Shown: positions 26,346 to 44,459, counted from the stretch's first letter. The stretch is 64,000 nt of DNA from Seriola aureovittata (GCF_021018895.1 NC_079373.1:11132501-11196500); one strand, 5' to 3'. Translations and numbers: made by a program. Notes: generated from the sequence alone by a model not told the origin.

Positions 26346-26982
26346 AGTGGTGCAAATAAGTCAAACATAACAACAAAGAATATCGCACAGACTGACAAGA
26401 ATATAAATAAGTGATGGACAGTTAGCAAAGAAAAAATACCGTCTTGTATGTCTGAGTGGTAAATCATGAGATTTTGCAGGGAATGACTGCCTCCTGACAC
26501 TCAAGATCACAGCAATAAAACCGCTGACATGGGAAGATGGAGCTATAGCACCAGTCTAGCCCATCCCTCACACGATCCATTACGGCTTCATTCAGGAAGA
26601 CAAACATGGCAGTTGGACCAGGAGCCATAGGCACGGCCATGTCCTGCAAAGCCAACGCCCCCAGTCATGTCCATCAAAGTGACGGGCTGGTCAGAGAAAT
26701 TATGGCCTCTGTTCACATGAAACATAACTCAACCTGTGTCAAACCACACGATAGTATTTATAACAACAGTTCAGTTTGAAGTCTGACCTGTTCAAGCAGC
26801 TCAGGTAGCCTTTTCAGAAGGTGAAAGTTACTGTATATTCAAAGGCACTTCAAAATAACATGCATAGCAACAATAAGCCACTAAATCACTCAGAAATGTT
26901 ACTTCACAAAGTCACTGTTTGTCTCGTCTCTGATTGTCACATGCCGAATGAATGTTCCTGCTAGAGTCGGTGCAGAGTTTAA

Positions 26983-29900
26983 TCACGAGCCAGTTGCCGC
27001 GGTGCACAATGCCATAGAGTGTCCAGCTCCACAGCCAATGAGAAGAGGTCTGAGACCAGATATGAGCTGAGGCTGAAAGACGTCGGTCTGTGAACCGTCT
27101 CCACACATTCCATGTTCGTTCCAGCCCCAGGAAAGGAGACAACCCCCTGAAAAGGAGAGGGGTCATGGGTCAGTGGAGCTGACAGGAAAGAGACGGGGCT
27201 GCAGCACTGTACCATGTAGGCTAAAATTAGCAGCCTGAAGAAAAAAAACAAGGAAGGCTGTGAGCACGCATGCACACACAAACACGCACACACAAACACA
27301 CACACACAAACACATACACATACACACACAGTCTCTGTTCCTAACGTTGACACTCAGCCAGTAATAAAGCCTCCCCGCTCTTCACAACTGGTGAGCTTGT
27401 TGGTGGGTGTGGTCAGGTCTGCATCACCGAGGAGACACGTGCCATGGCAACATAGTTACCTAATAGGCTCCATTGCCATGGCAACAGAAGCGAGCTTGCT
27501 TTCTCAAGGGTAACACATCTTCAAGCTTTCCCCATCCTGCAGTTGTGTGTCTTTCATGCCATTTTTTCATTTATTTTCATCAAAAGGTTTCTTTGTCTTT
27601 GCGTTTTTAGCTCGTCTCTGAAAATCAGGAGCTTCCAAGATGGATGTTTTTTTACAGTTACCAGACCAGGATATCGTGCCAGCACCTTATGTGACAGTCT
27701 GCCAGATATGGCTTGTGCATAACAGACACACACGTAGCCCCGTGTTTAAGATACTGCATGTATTTATAACTGGACTGTATCCGTCTCCATCTTATATTAA
27801 GATTAGTCATTCATCATCCTAGTCCTCATTTATTAGTGAACTTAATCTGTTGAAACGTTTCGTTCATTGGGGGAAAAAGCGTTATTTTGGTACTGTGCTT
27901 AATTCATGGACTCACTGACTGGAGTATAGCACATCAGTGTTTCCATGGCAACAAAGTGCCTGCGCAATATCCAGCACAACAAAAGGATGAAAATCAAGAC
28001 ACTCAAACCAAAAGCCATTTCCTTGTAAACAAATCCTGTCATTCGGATTTACATTTTACAGTTTAAATTTTCACACCTAATTAACATCACAACATCTGCA
28101 GGAGGTGCATTTGTTAAGCATATATGTCAGGTACAAGTTAAAACAGGATCTGATCTAAGGTGTTTGTCCTTCTACAATCCTGTGAAGTTCAAAATGTTCA
28201 CATTAACAAAAATCTTTCCTCAGATTGGATGAGCTGTGCCCACAGCGTCTTTGGCATTTCTCCCACCTCTGACCACCGGCGATGAATTTTCATACTCGAG
28301 GAGCACTTCCTCAGGTGCAAATGGGCAAGGGCTGAACAGGCAACAGATATCATAAGCAGCATGCAATGCTCTCCGTTCCTTTCTGCCTGACCTACTTCAG
28401 CACCAGAAATAGCAGCACTCAGGTCTCTGCTTCAAATCCTGTTTTGCTATTTCATTGCTCCTGCCACCACGCTCGAGACAGGAGGAGAAAAAGGGGAGAA
28501 CATGACAGAGGAGCGGGGCGCTGGAGGTTAACATGAGCTCCCCCTTTACCGGTTCTGCTTTCTCATCACATAACCGAACTTCTGAAAGCACAGAGTGGCA
28601 CTTTGTGAGAACTGTCATTATGATGGATAGAAGATGCATTAACACTATACAACCTAATTATAATGGCACGTCCAGTTAACTGGTTAAATTGGTCAGGGCA
28701 TTAAAAGTGGATGGCAGTTTGCTTGTAGAGATACCAGTGTATGTTCGGCGTTACCTCTCCAATGGAGCGCTGTGCTTGTGTTCATCTGCTGTATATTCAT
28801 GCTGATGTAAAAAACTGGGTCAGTGTTAAAAATTTAATGCAAAAGATTTTACTCTCAAAATGTTTTACAGTGCTAGTTGGTGACTATAGGAAAGCAGGAG
28901 ACTTTTGTCAAACCTGGAAAGAATGAAAGCACATTTAATCTCTTTGTAAGTTTGATGAGGAATCACAAACACTCAGACATGTCTGTTTGTTTAGTATTCT
29001 TTCAGGGATGTGTGTGACTGCAGTGTCTGTGTTCTGATCTTATGTGGATAAAGGGAGATTGCTCTCCAAACACTCCACTGGAAATACATGCCTGTAATTG
29101 TGCGTGTGGCTAATTCAGGTCCTTTACAGGCCTGTTCGGGTAATTGCTCCTGTCAATGATACCCATGTATTCATGCTGTAATGACTTCCTGATGCAAAGG
29201 CCATAGAGCAATGAGCTGACCTGAGAAACCCTCTGCAGCATTACCAGAAGGATTAATATTTCACACTGACGTTTAACTGTAATATATTAAACAGCTCCCT
29301 TACCAGTTCTTTGGTTCAGAGAAGAGGATGAAATAGTTTAGCCCGACCTATGTGTATTCCCTATTTCTTTATATGGTCAGAGCCAGAGTCAAGTCAGGTC
29401 AGAAATTATGTCTCTTCTTTAATCCACTTGCACTTACTGAAACAAATAAGTTTAAACTATTTCTGCTTAATTTCTCAGAAACCTCTCTTCCTTGATGTAC
29501 CTTTCCAGTGCAGTTGTGTATTATGTAGTCAGATGTTTATGCTTATTTACTTTCCTGCAACATCTTTTACTGGCAAACATATTGGCAATTATGGCTGTTT
29601 TTATAATAACATATCAAAAGAAAATCAGAAGAAAAGCTTTATATAAGCTAAATGAGAGGAAAAGCTAAGAAAATGTAAGAACATGTTTGAGAGAATGCAC
29701 TCACCCACGATGGCAAGGTTATGTTCCGATCCACATGCGATCTGTAGAGAAAAAGATTTGAAAAATGTTTAAAATGCATGTTGAACGCAGACACACAATT
29801 TTAAGACTGTAATATCCAAGAATTGTTATGCCAACACCGATACTGAGATACTTTGTAACCAAACCTGCTTTAAAAAATGAAATAAAATTCCGTGTCAAGA

Positions 29901-30268
29901 TGAAGTCATCCAGCTTTTATTCAGAACTGCATACAACATGAGTGGACGCAACACAGATGGCATTAGAGGTGATTTCACTGTAAATACATTAGACACTTCA
30001 ACAGACACTCCAATATGAAATCACTCACTCCACAATGCATCATCAGAAAGCAAAGCAGACAAATGTAATATAAATGCCAGCTCATTCATAAAAGCTAAAA
30101 CACTGCTGAGCTGCCCAGAGGAATTAATGCCACTGTTTCAGACTGGCTGTCTTTCATGATCAAAACCTTTTACAATTTAATGAATTTTTCGCATATTCCT
30201 TTGCTTCACAGCTGCTTCAGGAACTGAAGCGACAAATTTAAATGCTGATTGTGAGCTTGTAATAAAAG

Positions 30269-30310
<42 letters not shown>

Positions 30311-33295
30311 TGTATATACACACACATAGTTTGTAATTCAGGGATGCTTTGATGAAGCAATGTTTTTGATAAAGCAAACAGCTGCGGCAACAAACACACC
30401 CACTGATTCCTGAGCCACTGATGGATTATAATTTGTTACTCCAGTAATGTTCATAGGCCTCATAATATTGTGAGTTTACTAAATATTGACTCTGTGGGTG
30501 TGTATGTACAGTGTTAGGACCAACATGCTATTGTGCGCTGAGAGATTCATCGTCCTGTCAGCTAATCCATCTTGCCTTTAGCTTTACACACACAAGGTGA
30601 CTACATCTTGACATACACCAGTGCTGCAATGATCTATGCACAGTGGAAGAATGATCCAAAGCTTGCCCTTGTCCATCCGTGACATCCACTTTACTGGCAA
30701 CAATCTACTACCATATAGATGCCATTTAGACTACTGGTTAACTGCTGCAATCCTGTGATCCTCACACATAATTGCCCTCATGGGAGAAGAGACCTCTGCC
30801 TTCACTAAATGTAAGTGGTTCTCTCCCAAGTGGAAGATAATGGTAGTGTGTGTTTTTTTTTTTTTTTTTAACAGGCTAGATATTGTCAAGCAAATTATTG
30901 AGATCCCACTCTTTGTGGGCCTGGCTCTCATTCAGTGGCACTATGATTCACCTCATACTAAACAAGCTTCAGCTACCTGTTCTATTTGTGGTTGTCTGCT
31001 GCCCCCTTCTGGATTGACACAGACATTTTCAGACACAATACAAAGTTGACCACCACAATAATAAGAGTCTAGAGTGTATCATCAATAATCTAATAAACAT
31101 CCGATTGCTATTTCTTTTTGTCCCCTAGGCTATTCAGTCTTAAGAAGTGCCAAACACTGAGACGTCTCACCTGAGTTGCTCCATTGAGGACTTTAACCTC
31201 TGCAGGGAGGCAAACCTCCTGGTTTCCACCTTCTGCTAAAGCACCAGCTGACTGCTGCTCTGGGTTCTTATTGATTGATGCTTGTCGGCCCAGCTGTCCA
31301 TAACCTCCTCTGCCCCATGTGAACACTCTTCCACTCTCTGAAATGAATTATGGCCTTGTTCAGATATGGCAACTGTCCTTTTCTCCAGACATGACACTTA
31401 GAATTGAAGCCAAACAGTTCAATCTTTACCATTATCACATATGAATGAGATTGTCCATGTGAGATGCAGTCTCACCAACTAGAAAAACTCAGTTTGGTCG
31501 AGGGGAGTGGTAGCACCTGGGTTGACCGTGCAAGAGAAATGATAGAAATGTCATTAAAATACCTACTCGCTCACTGTGAATTTTCTGGACAGCTGTATTC
31601 CTATATCGGATCAATCAGACATTACAGACTTTGTACTAGGGAGCTGGCAGGGTGAAGTCTGTTTAATGTATGGTACAACAGATTTGGACATTTACATTCA
31701 CACATACAGCTCTTCTGGGTAATGTCTAGAGAAGGTCAGGGTTGCAATGCATGAGTGAAAGCAGGTTTGGTTTCATCAGACCAGAGAACTTTGTTTCCCA
31801 CAATCTGAGAGTCCTTTATGTGCTTTTTTTTTTTTTTGCAAACTTCAAGTATGCTTTCATGTGACTGTCACTGAGGCATTGGTGGAGAGCTGCAGTAATG
31901 GTTCCCCTGGAAGGGTTGCCATCTCTACACAGGATCTCCGGAGCTCAGACAGAATGACTATTGGGTTCTTGGCCACCACTGTTACCAAGGCTTTTCTCCC
32001 CCAATTGCTCAGTTTAGCCAGGAGGACAGCTCTAGGGAGAGTCCCGGTTGTTCCACACTTCTTCCATTTAAGAATTATGGAGACCACTGTGCTGTCGGGA
32101 GCCTTGAATGCAGCAGAATCTTTTTTGTAGCCTTCCCATGCCTTCCTGTGCCTCAACACAATCTTGTCTCTGAGCTCTGCAGGAAGTTACTTCCTCCTCA
32201 GGCTTGGTTTTTGCTCTGATATGCATTCTCAGATGTGAGACCTTATATTGACAGGTGTGCACCTTTCCAAATCATGTGCAATCAGTTGAATTTACCACAG
32301 GTGGACTCCAGTCAAGGTATAGAAACATCTCAAAGATAATCAAGAGAAATGTGAGGCACTCAAGCTACATTTCCAGTGTCATAGTAACGGGTCTGAGTAT
32401 TTATGTCAATGTGTTATTTCAGTTTTTCATTTTTAATAAATTTGCAAAATATCCAAATTCTGTTTATACTTTTTCAATATGGGATATCAAGTGTAGATTG
32501 ATGAGGGGAAAATGACTTTAGATGATTTTAGCATAAGGCTGCAACATAACAAAATGTGAAAAAAAATGACAGGGGCTAGATACTTTCTGAATGAGCTGCA
32601 AATCCTGTTAAAACTGGTGAGTATCATAGTCGTAATATGTAAAGTATATGTTATTATGTTTCACCTGTTTGAGCAACAATGTGTGTCCAGCCGCTCCACA
32701 AATGTATTACTTTCTCTCCATCCAGTAACGAACGCTTCAGGAGAGTTGGAGAGGACAGGAAGGGCTCTGTGGTGGTCAGCTGACTATGTTTGTTGCTTCC
32801 CCACAGAAACAAATCACCGTCTTCTGCATACAAGACAGGAAAAACATTACTCTTCATCCAGCAGAGGCAGCAGCAGAAAGGCAGAGCAGTAATTGAGTGG
32901 TACTGGTCAACTAATTACAAGACAGAGGGGAGCCCTGCCATAATGATGTCTGAACATGAAGTGGAAGGCAACTCACTAGTACAACCTGAGAGTATAAATG
33001 CTCCTTGAGGAAGAGCAGCATGAAATGGATATCTGCTTTTAAATTATATTTGCTCTGCTCTTTACTGTTTGCAATCCAGTGACTTTATACACTTCTACAA
33101 ATTCAATGAAAACTTCTTATAAGCTGGGAGCTTCCAGTCTTGTTTTTTTCTGAAGGCACTCTGGCCAGTTTCAAGAAATTTCCTGTTGTTTCTGGTGTAA
33201 ATAACTTGCTGGAATGCTTATATCCAAAATCACAAGTACTTTGAGCTGCATTTCTTCTATGAAAGGTGCTACACAAATAAAGTTTATCATTATTA

Positions 33296-33335
<40 letters not shown>

Positions 33336-35216
33336 TACTGGAAAATTAAGCATGAAGGTTTTTTTGCTAGTTGGAAAATTTGGAGCCTAAAAACACTTCC
33401 CAGTCTAACTCAGTGGCTCATAACTATACTAAATAAAGCAAATGAACACAGCATAATGGCTGTCATATATACCGGTGTCATACCTGTAAGGCACACACAG
33501 TGCGCTGAGCCTGCAGCTACCAGGTGTGGTGTTTTCTGATCCAGACCTGCAACATTAGCACAAATATCTGGTCACATTTGTCAGTCATCAGAATTTAAAT
33601 CAGTGTAAATCACTTAATGCCTGAAAAAGTTGTGTCTTATGTACTTCTGCTCAGTGCAGAGTTCCACTTACCTGGTACCAGACAGGGCACCTTAGAGCAG
33701 AGGTGCGATGGGATAGGGTGAGGACTGAGTGCTCTCTTAGCCAGACTGAAAAGACCGGTTCCCCATTGATACACGCAGCCTGAGTCTGAAGGCCAAACAG
33801 AAGATTAGGATCTGTTGACTGTCAAATGAAAACTTACTGAGGACAGTTTTTGGTGCTAACTTACCAGTAACAGCGAGTGAGTGTCTAAGTCCTGCCGCTA
33901 CGCTCACCACTGGATCCTTCAGACACTAAGAACAAACAGCAAAATGACATCTGTTTCAAAGAAACTGATCAAAATGATCATGACATGAAGTTGGTTTGTA
34001 ACAGAACACTCAGAATTGATTATATAAAGGTATGACAAGAATTAGAGAGGCTTCCAAAGTTGTGGCTATATTGTGTTATTAAAGTAAGTAAAAGACACCC
34101 ATGCTTTGTGCTCACCTCAACAAACAGTAGATCTGCAGAGTGCCTGACTGTCGGTCCAACACCCAGTTGTCCAAATGCATTGGAGCCACACGCCAGTACT
34201 TGGCCACAATCTGTCAGTAGGATGTAAAAATAACAGAAGTATCCATAAATAAAAAAACACTGAAATATTCAACTTTTGTATGGGTGGAAGGTAGTTCCAG
34301 ACTTTCTCTGTCATTCCTATTTCTATCATTACTCTGCTATGAATTCTGGGTAATTACTTCAAGCAGCTGTAATTACAAACTGCACATTGACATGAATGGT
34401 ATTTACAAATCAGAAACTGGTTATTACAGTAACTTCCATATGACATGAATGTGGCATAAATCTGTGGGTCTGTGAGGACTGCTCCAATTTTCACTTACTG
34501 TGTTTAATGCAACGTGGTTGCATTCTTTTATAGATCTATCAGTTAGAGCTATTTCACCCAGTGTTCACACAAACTCCCCATTACTATCATCTTACTTATT
34601 TTAACTAACTCACCAAGTGTAAGTTATATATATATATATATATATTTACATACAATTCATTTGTTCTTACATATGTTCATTTAGGTCCTGCTGTAAAATC
34701 CAAATGATTGCCTCAAGATTAATAAAATGTCATCCTATCACATACATCATCTCTGCCTTGAGGGAAATCCTTTTTCAACTCTCACAAAAATGGCTAATCC
34801 TTCTCAACCTAGTGTACATGAAAAACAGAGTACCATTTCCTGATCTGAAATCTAGCTCACCAGTGAGAAGAAGAGTAAAATCCCAACCACAGGTCACATT
34901 TGTGACTGTCTTATTTAAGCTGGGGCAGAGTTGAAGAGTTGAGATGTCTGTATTGTGGCCAAGGCCCAGCTGGCCTCTGTTGTTCTGTCCGCACACAAAC
35001 ACCTCTCCATTCTCTGTCAAAAACAAAATACACCATAATGAAAACCATGTGTTTGTTTACTTAAATATACACACAGACAGTGCTCAAAAACTAAGTTGAC
35101 AATTCACACATGAAAGAATTAAGTTCAGAAGTTTCTTGGAGAAAGCTGTAAAATGAAGGGAAAAAAAACACTGATTAAAGGACTATAGCCTGTCTGGAAA
35201 AAATGCCCTTTGATAT

Positions 35217-35249
<33 letters not shown>

Positions 35250-36420
35250 ACTTTACTAAGTAAAAGTAGCAATACCATCGTATAGAAATACTCTGTTAGA
35301 CGTAAAGTAGCAGTTCTGCAGTCAACATTTTACTTAAGTAAAAGAACAGAAGCAGAAGAATCAAAATACATTTAATGTACCACAAGTAAAAGTACTCATT
35401 ATGCAGAATGGCCCATTTCAGAATAATATATATATAATATTACTGGGTTATATCTACTGATGCAATCATTTGTACATCACTTTAATATTGCTTTTAAAGG
35501 TTTGGCAAATTTTAACTACTTAACATACTCCTGGGTAGCTGGTGATTTCACCCTTGGCTATCAATAAAGTCTTATTTTAACCTATAAAAATGCATCATCT
35601 TTTTATGCTGATTATATTTTGTATTATTAATATGAAACTGCAAAAACTCAGATTGTAGAATAAATGTAGAGTAGAGGCATATGGTGCCAGAAAAATGGAA
35701 ATACTTAAGTAAAGTAAAAGTACCTCAAAGTTGTAATTAAGCACCACAGTAAGTATCTTAAATAAACAGGGAAAATAATCAACGTTTGGATCATCTGGCC
35801 AGTAGGGGGGGCACATGACCTCTTAAATGCTTCTTCAGACTTTGTTGACATGACTGAACCATGACTTAACACGTTAGGTAGCAGGTGGACAAGGCTTGTA
35901 TTTAAAATGAATGAATGAAGTTCCGTTTGGAAAACAAACCGTAACCTACCGGTGACAAACACAGAGTGACCCCCGCCGCCGCTCACAGTCCGGACTGCCC
36001 TGCTTTGTAAAGCAGCAGTGTCAGAGAGCCGGGGCGCTAACTGGTCCTCCACATGTCCCTGTCCCAGCTGCCCGTAGCTGTTCGCCCCCTGACATTAATG
36101 ACATTAATCACTAACTGCAGGACACAGAGACGACACTGTTAACGCTCATTTAGCCGTTAACTAGATTTTAACGGCCGTTTGTTTTCGCTGCAATTGTAGC
36201 TAGCACTTGGAGCTAGTTCGCTGACTGTTTGGCTAACGTTAGCAAAAGTGCTACGGTAACGCTGCCAAAAAAGTGTAACTCTGCTGCCGATGAGTATTTG
36301 AAACCATTTAAATACATGGCCGGACACACAAACAACTTTAATATTTAAACATGTTAACGGTAAAGATAACAAACTTACCCAAGAGAGTAAACTTAACTCC
36401 GGCTGCGACTTAGTTTCCAT
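26983..36420 (-). CDS. sergef: SERGEF (secretion-regulating GEF, DelGEF), RCC1 repeats, 397 aa
   Basis: Exons in transcript order: 36379-36420, 35950-36088, 34861-35013, 34116-34210, 33865-33925, 33672-33785, 33484-33546, 32665-32823, 31171-31337, 29705-29741, 26983-27146 (1194 nt, in frame). The product is a beta-propeller of RCC1 repeats; the mammalian protein is reported to bind the exocyst subunit Sec5 and to modulate secretion. Repeat hallmarks: WGANSYGQLGQGH in blade 1, SGGGGHSVFVT, CGQNNRGQLGLGH, CGSNAFGQLG, AAGLRHSLAVT, WGSNKHSQL, WSGWTHIVAQT, WGRGGYGQLG, CGSEHNLAIV and the last blade ending GCGAGHSMALC. The stop follows eight residues later (TAATGS after the C and T), so the tail is about 60 residues shorter than human SERGEF (458 aa). 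Exon 1 encodes only 14 residues. Confidence 0.93.
27262..27331 (+). repeat. Imperfect (CA)n repeat in sergef intron 10
   Basis: CA dinucleotides with AAAC and TAC interruptions lie about 115 bp upstream (in transcript direction) of the last sergef exon. Confidence 0.85.
30275..30310 (+). repeat. (TA)n microsatellite in sergef intron 9
   Basis: An uninterrupted run of TA units between sergef exons 9 and 10. Confidence 0.9.
31690..32600 (-). mobile_element. Decayed Tc1-like transposon in sergef intron 8
   Basis: On the minus strand, 31857-32159 reads like the helix-turn-helix and linker part of a Tc1 transposase, with motifs such as SIILKWKKCGTTGTLPR and AKLSNWGRKALV. Further down, LWSDETK around 31780 matches the first catalytic aspartate region. 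The right end (about 32540-32600) has the GCAACATAACAAAATGTG and AGATACTTTCTGAATG strings typical of a Tc1 terminus. Frameshifts, stops and a deletion of the C-terminal part make it inactive. It shares the transcriptional direction of sergef. Confidence 0.75.
33296..33334 (+). repeat. (ATT)n microsatellite
   Basis: Thirteen or so ATT units follow a short ACAAATAAAGTTTATC string, a typical LINE-tail context, inside sergef intron 7. Confidence 0.9.
34625..34646 (+). repeat. (TA)n microsatellite in sergef intron 3
   Basis: About eleven TA units between sergef exons 3 and 4. Confidence 0.85.
35217..35248 (+). repeat. Poly(G) tract, 32 G
   Basis: Thirty-two consecutive G on the plus strand within sergef intron 2, directly beside the repeat copy at 35250. 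The sense pre-mRNA (minus) would carry poly(C). Exact length may be a sequencing or assembly artefact. Confidence 0.85.
35250..35760 (+). repeat. AAGTAAAAGTA-type interspersed repeat, copy 3 (most complete)
   Basis: It contains ACTTAAGTAAAAG, CAAGTAAAAGTACTCATTAT, GCAGAATGGCCCATTTCAGA and a right end ACTTAAGTAAAGTAAAAGTA, the diagnostic landmarks of a very common fish element. It sits between sergef exons 2 and 3 and ends about 190 bp from exon 2. Confidence 0.65.
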
Positions 36421-38005
36421 GGAGTACTTTGCTATTAATAAGTTAGTCCAGTATGATTTACGACACTGTCGCGAAGCAAAATGTCCTTCTTTCCATAGTG
36501 TTAATGGTATTATTACTGGATGATGAATAATTTACTGATGCTTTATGGATCGGCTTTATAGCCGTTATTAAGAACAACTTTTGGCTTGCCAGGTTGTGGA
36601 AAATCCACCTTCAGCATGACACTTGTTGATGATGTTGATTTATTAAATTGCTTTAGTTTTAGCTGGCTGTATGAGTAGCAACTGGGTGTAGAAATGATTA
36701 GTTTTATTAGTCACATTATGTGCTATTTTGATCAGGTTTTTCCCTAAACTGGACAGAAAGACTGAGTGATAACATTCTGGAAGTGGGACATTTTGAAAAT
36801 TTCTGTCAGCCCGAACTTTAAATAAAACTGTTTAGAATGGCATACATCCAAAAATTTCCACAGAGACAATCAATAATTCAGTGTCCATGAACCAGCTTAA
36901 AGTGTTACTCAGTGACACCATCAGTCAAGTCTTGATAGTATGTTGTCCAGTTTAGAGAGTTGTCTGATGTCTATCATTTCTGTTTCAGGGTAGATTATTT
37001 TAATAATACAATAAGGTGATCTGGCCCTCAGATCAAACAGATCATTATTCTTGCAACCCAAGATTATACAAACTACAACCTTAACATAATTATCTCTAGG
37101 ATCATAATGAGCATCTCTCTGAGCATCCAGCATCAAAATTACCACCATGATGACACCAAAAAGTGATAAATCAACAGGTAACAAACCACTGTCACACTGT
37201 GAAGACACAATGAACATTTTTGTTTATTTTTTTCAATAGTTTGATACATAGTCTACTCATAATGTCTATATTTCTTTACAGTAGAAAAATAATGTTTTGA
37301 TTTTAAGGAGTACTACAGTTATATTCACCTCAAGAGGACATATTCAAAATCATCACTGTAAAATAAAATAGGTCAGGGTACATGGGCCAAATCTGTCATA
37401 ACCAGTAATGAAAACATTCTTATAACACCGTGTTTCACTTTCATAATTTCCCTCAACAGCACACAAAAGGAGCATGATACATACACCAAAAGAATACAAA
37501 CAAGGTACATTTTTATACATATGACTGAAGTGAGGAAGATTAAATGTGAAGAAGAAAAAGAATGAAATGAATTACAAAAAAATTCACATGATCATGTACA
37601 ACAGCAGAGTTGACAATAGGAGGAGGAAACCACATTTGTGTTTGTAACAGCTGGGGATGCTTTTAAAGGATAAAAACTCACCATGAAAGCACATTAAGTG
37701 TTTGCAATACAGAAGCCAATTTAGCCAAGTACAACTGATGCAAAACAGTGTCTCAGGTAAAGCAGCTCTTTGGGTTTGTGCAATGTACTCATATCGGTGG
37801 CTAAACATACCTAATGCACCTCTGGAAACTGTATATGCCATACACCATGCAGTGGGGACAACAGAGCATTTTGCCAAAAGCAGTGCACATTCATTGTACT
37901 GACGAAGGGCAATACACGAGCAGTATCTCTACAGCAGCGCTGGGGGTGACACGGCGAGCATTGATGGACTTGTAAGGTGGTTAACTTCAACTGAAGTGTC
38001 GGCAG
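36421..38005. other. Short interval between the tph1 stop and the sergef start
   Basis: Tph1 and sergef are in tandem on the minus strand with 1.6 kb between the tph1 stop and sergef start. It should hold the tph1 3' UTR (right) and the sergef promoter (left side, just above 36420). No TATA box stands out next to sergef. No repeat or additional gene was recognised. Confidence 0.55.
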
Positions 38006-42792
<4,787 letters not shown>

Positions 42793-42899
42793 GTTCAAGT
42801 GCTGCTCGGGTTTTTTGCCTTTTTATGCAGCTCTTACTGGTGGTTTATCTAAATAACCTCCGCTATGTAAAGTAGGCTGTCTACCCCGGGAAGCAGGGC

Positions 42900-42960
42900 G
42901 CTTTGCTATTTAACCACAGAGAGAAAGAGGGGGGGGCAATAATCTCCCCCACAGCAGCAA
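42900..42960 (-). promoter_or_regulatory. Candidate tph1 proximal promoter
   Basis: On the minus strand TTAAATAG (a weak TATA-like string) lies about 120 nt before the ATG. Further upstream is GGGGGAGATTATTGCC, whose reverse complement contains the TAATC core bound by OTX/CRX-type homeoproteins that act in pineal and retina. Motif reading only; low specificity. Confidence 0.3.
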
Positions 42961-44122
42961 ATGGAAAAAGAGCAGCAGCGCCCACGTCATGAGGGAAAAT
43001 TGTATCTTTTATTTCAGCTAAAGGCCTGAAACAGCGTCAATGAGATCAATCACAAAGTCTAGTTTTACTGAGAATAAAACAAACGATTAAACTGTTTTTA
43101 TGATCACATACTTCAATGTGCTTGAGAAAATCCTAAGTGCAGCACTTGTCAGAAAAAGATATAAACAGGAATTATTTTAATATTTTTACTCATCTGCAAG
43201 CATTTAAGAGCTAAAACTAAATATGGGGAATTTGTCATTATATTGAAATAAACTGAGTTCACTTTGGATGCAGACCTGGGGGTTCACCTTGGACTCAGAC
43301 CTGGCACAAGTATTTAATTCTTCTTGTTTGTTGACACCTTGAGACTAAGAAGAGGTCAAGGTTTAAGAGGATTCAGACGTAGCCCACCTGCCTTCATTGT
43401 ACTGTGATCCAAACATGCCCCCCTTTTCAAAATCCATTCCTCTGCACTGTAAGCACCTCTGGGTTCTCGTGCACATAACAGAAATAATCTGCGTGCTTTC
43501 CTTTCTTTAACACCATGAGCCTTTTAATAAGATCAAGACAATCAGTGGAAAAGGCGTCGGAGGCCTCTGCAAAGCAGAATCACGGTGAGAGAGCAGTGAA
43601 CCTACGAGACCTCATTACTCTACACAGATAACACCACTGTTCTCTAAGCTTTAGTCACCTCTCCGATAGGACAGGTGAGATGTTACTTTCAGCTCCACAC
43701 AGCTCTAATGCAGTGATAGCCTACATGTGGCTGATGCACATGCTGTTTGTCTCAGGTGGTCTTGGCCCGTGTCACTCGTGACATGGACAGGAGCTTTACG
43801 CAACTGAGGAGGCAGTGAAGGGAACTTCCTCTTCTCAGGAGCTGAACCCAGAGCTGCTCTCAGATATTGTGTTAGGCAGAGTAGTAGCAAGGTCAATCCT
43901 TAATTATCCGGCCATGTTTCAGAATGGTAAAGCAATGTAAAAAGAGATCGACTTAAAGGTATAATTCACCACTAATTGTGTAGGCGCCCGTCTGTTCTGG
44001 TGCTCTGTGTTGTCCATTAAAACACATCTGGCAACATTCATATTGACAGAGGAATCGGTGTTCTCCTGCTCAGTGACTACATGTATCAGTGTGTATTGCT
44101 CATAAAGTCACAGCAACAGAAC

Positions 44123-44124
<2 letters not shown>

Positions 44125-44153
<29 letters not shown>
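44125..44153 (+). repeat. Poly(C) tract, 29 C
   Basis: Twenty-nine consecutive C on the plus strand, followed by AGCCCCACCCACCCCTC. It lies in the tph1-saal1 interval. Length is likely polymorphic or imprecise. Confidence 0.85.
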
Positions 44154-44459
44154 AGCCCCACCCACCCCTCAAGATCAGATCAGTGACCATGTTTACCTGG
44201 CTGTTAGCTTAAGCTCCTTATTATCTCCACCTATATAAGGCAACCATTTCTGCTTTAATGCACAAACAAATATAGATTCCCTGAGCTACAAAACACAACT
44301 AATGTACATCTCCATGTTACCTCTGCTTAGAGCTGGTGGCAGTGTTAGTCACACTTAGCAATAATAACCACAGCAAACAAATTATATATGATCCTACAGC
44401 TGACCATAAAAACACACAGGCTGGGTTACAGAAACTCTCAGTAGTGAGTGTCTTGTTTT

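Larger units (their letters stand above)
21687..26982. other. Interval between kcnc1 and sergef stop codons (convergent)
   Basis: The first 1-3 kb is probably long kcnc1 3' UTR or an intron leading to the candidate alternative last exon at 24202-24311; AATAAA appears at 22867. It also holds the compound microsatellite at 25586-25750 and a LINE-like tail at 26193-26345. Sergef 3' UTR should occupy the right part. No other gene was recognised. Confidence 0.6.

Noticed and set aside
26464..26655. Minus-strand ORF past the sergef stop, with an acceptor-like TTTGCAG, as an alternative last sergef exon
   Set aside because: In the frame dictated by sergef exon 10 it gives only about 22 residues with no RCC1 similarity; the exon at 26983-27146 matches the last RCC1 blade well.
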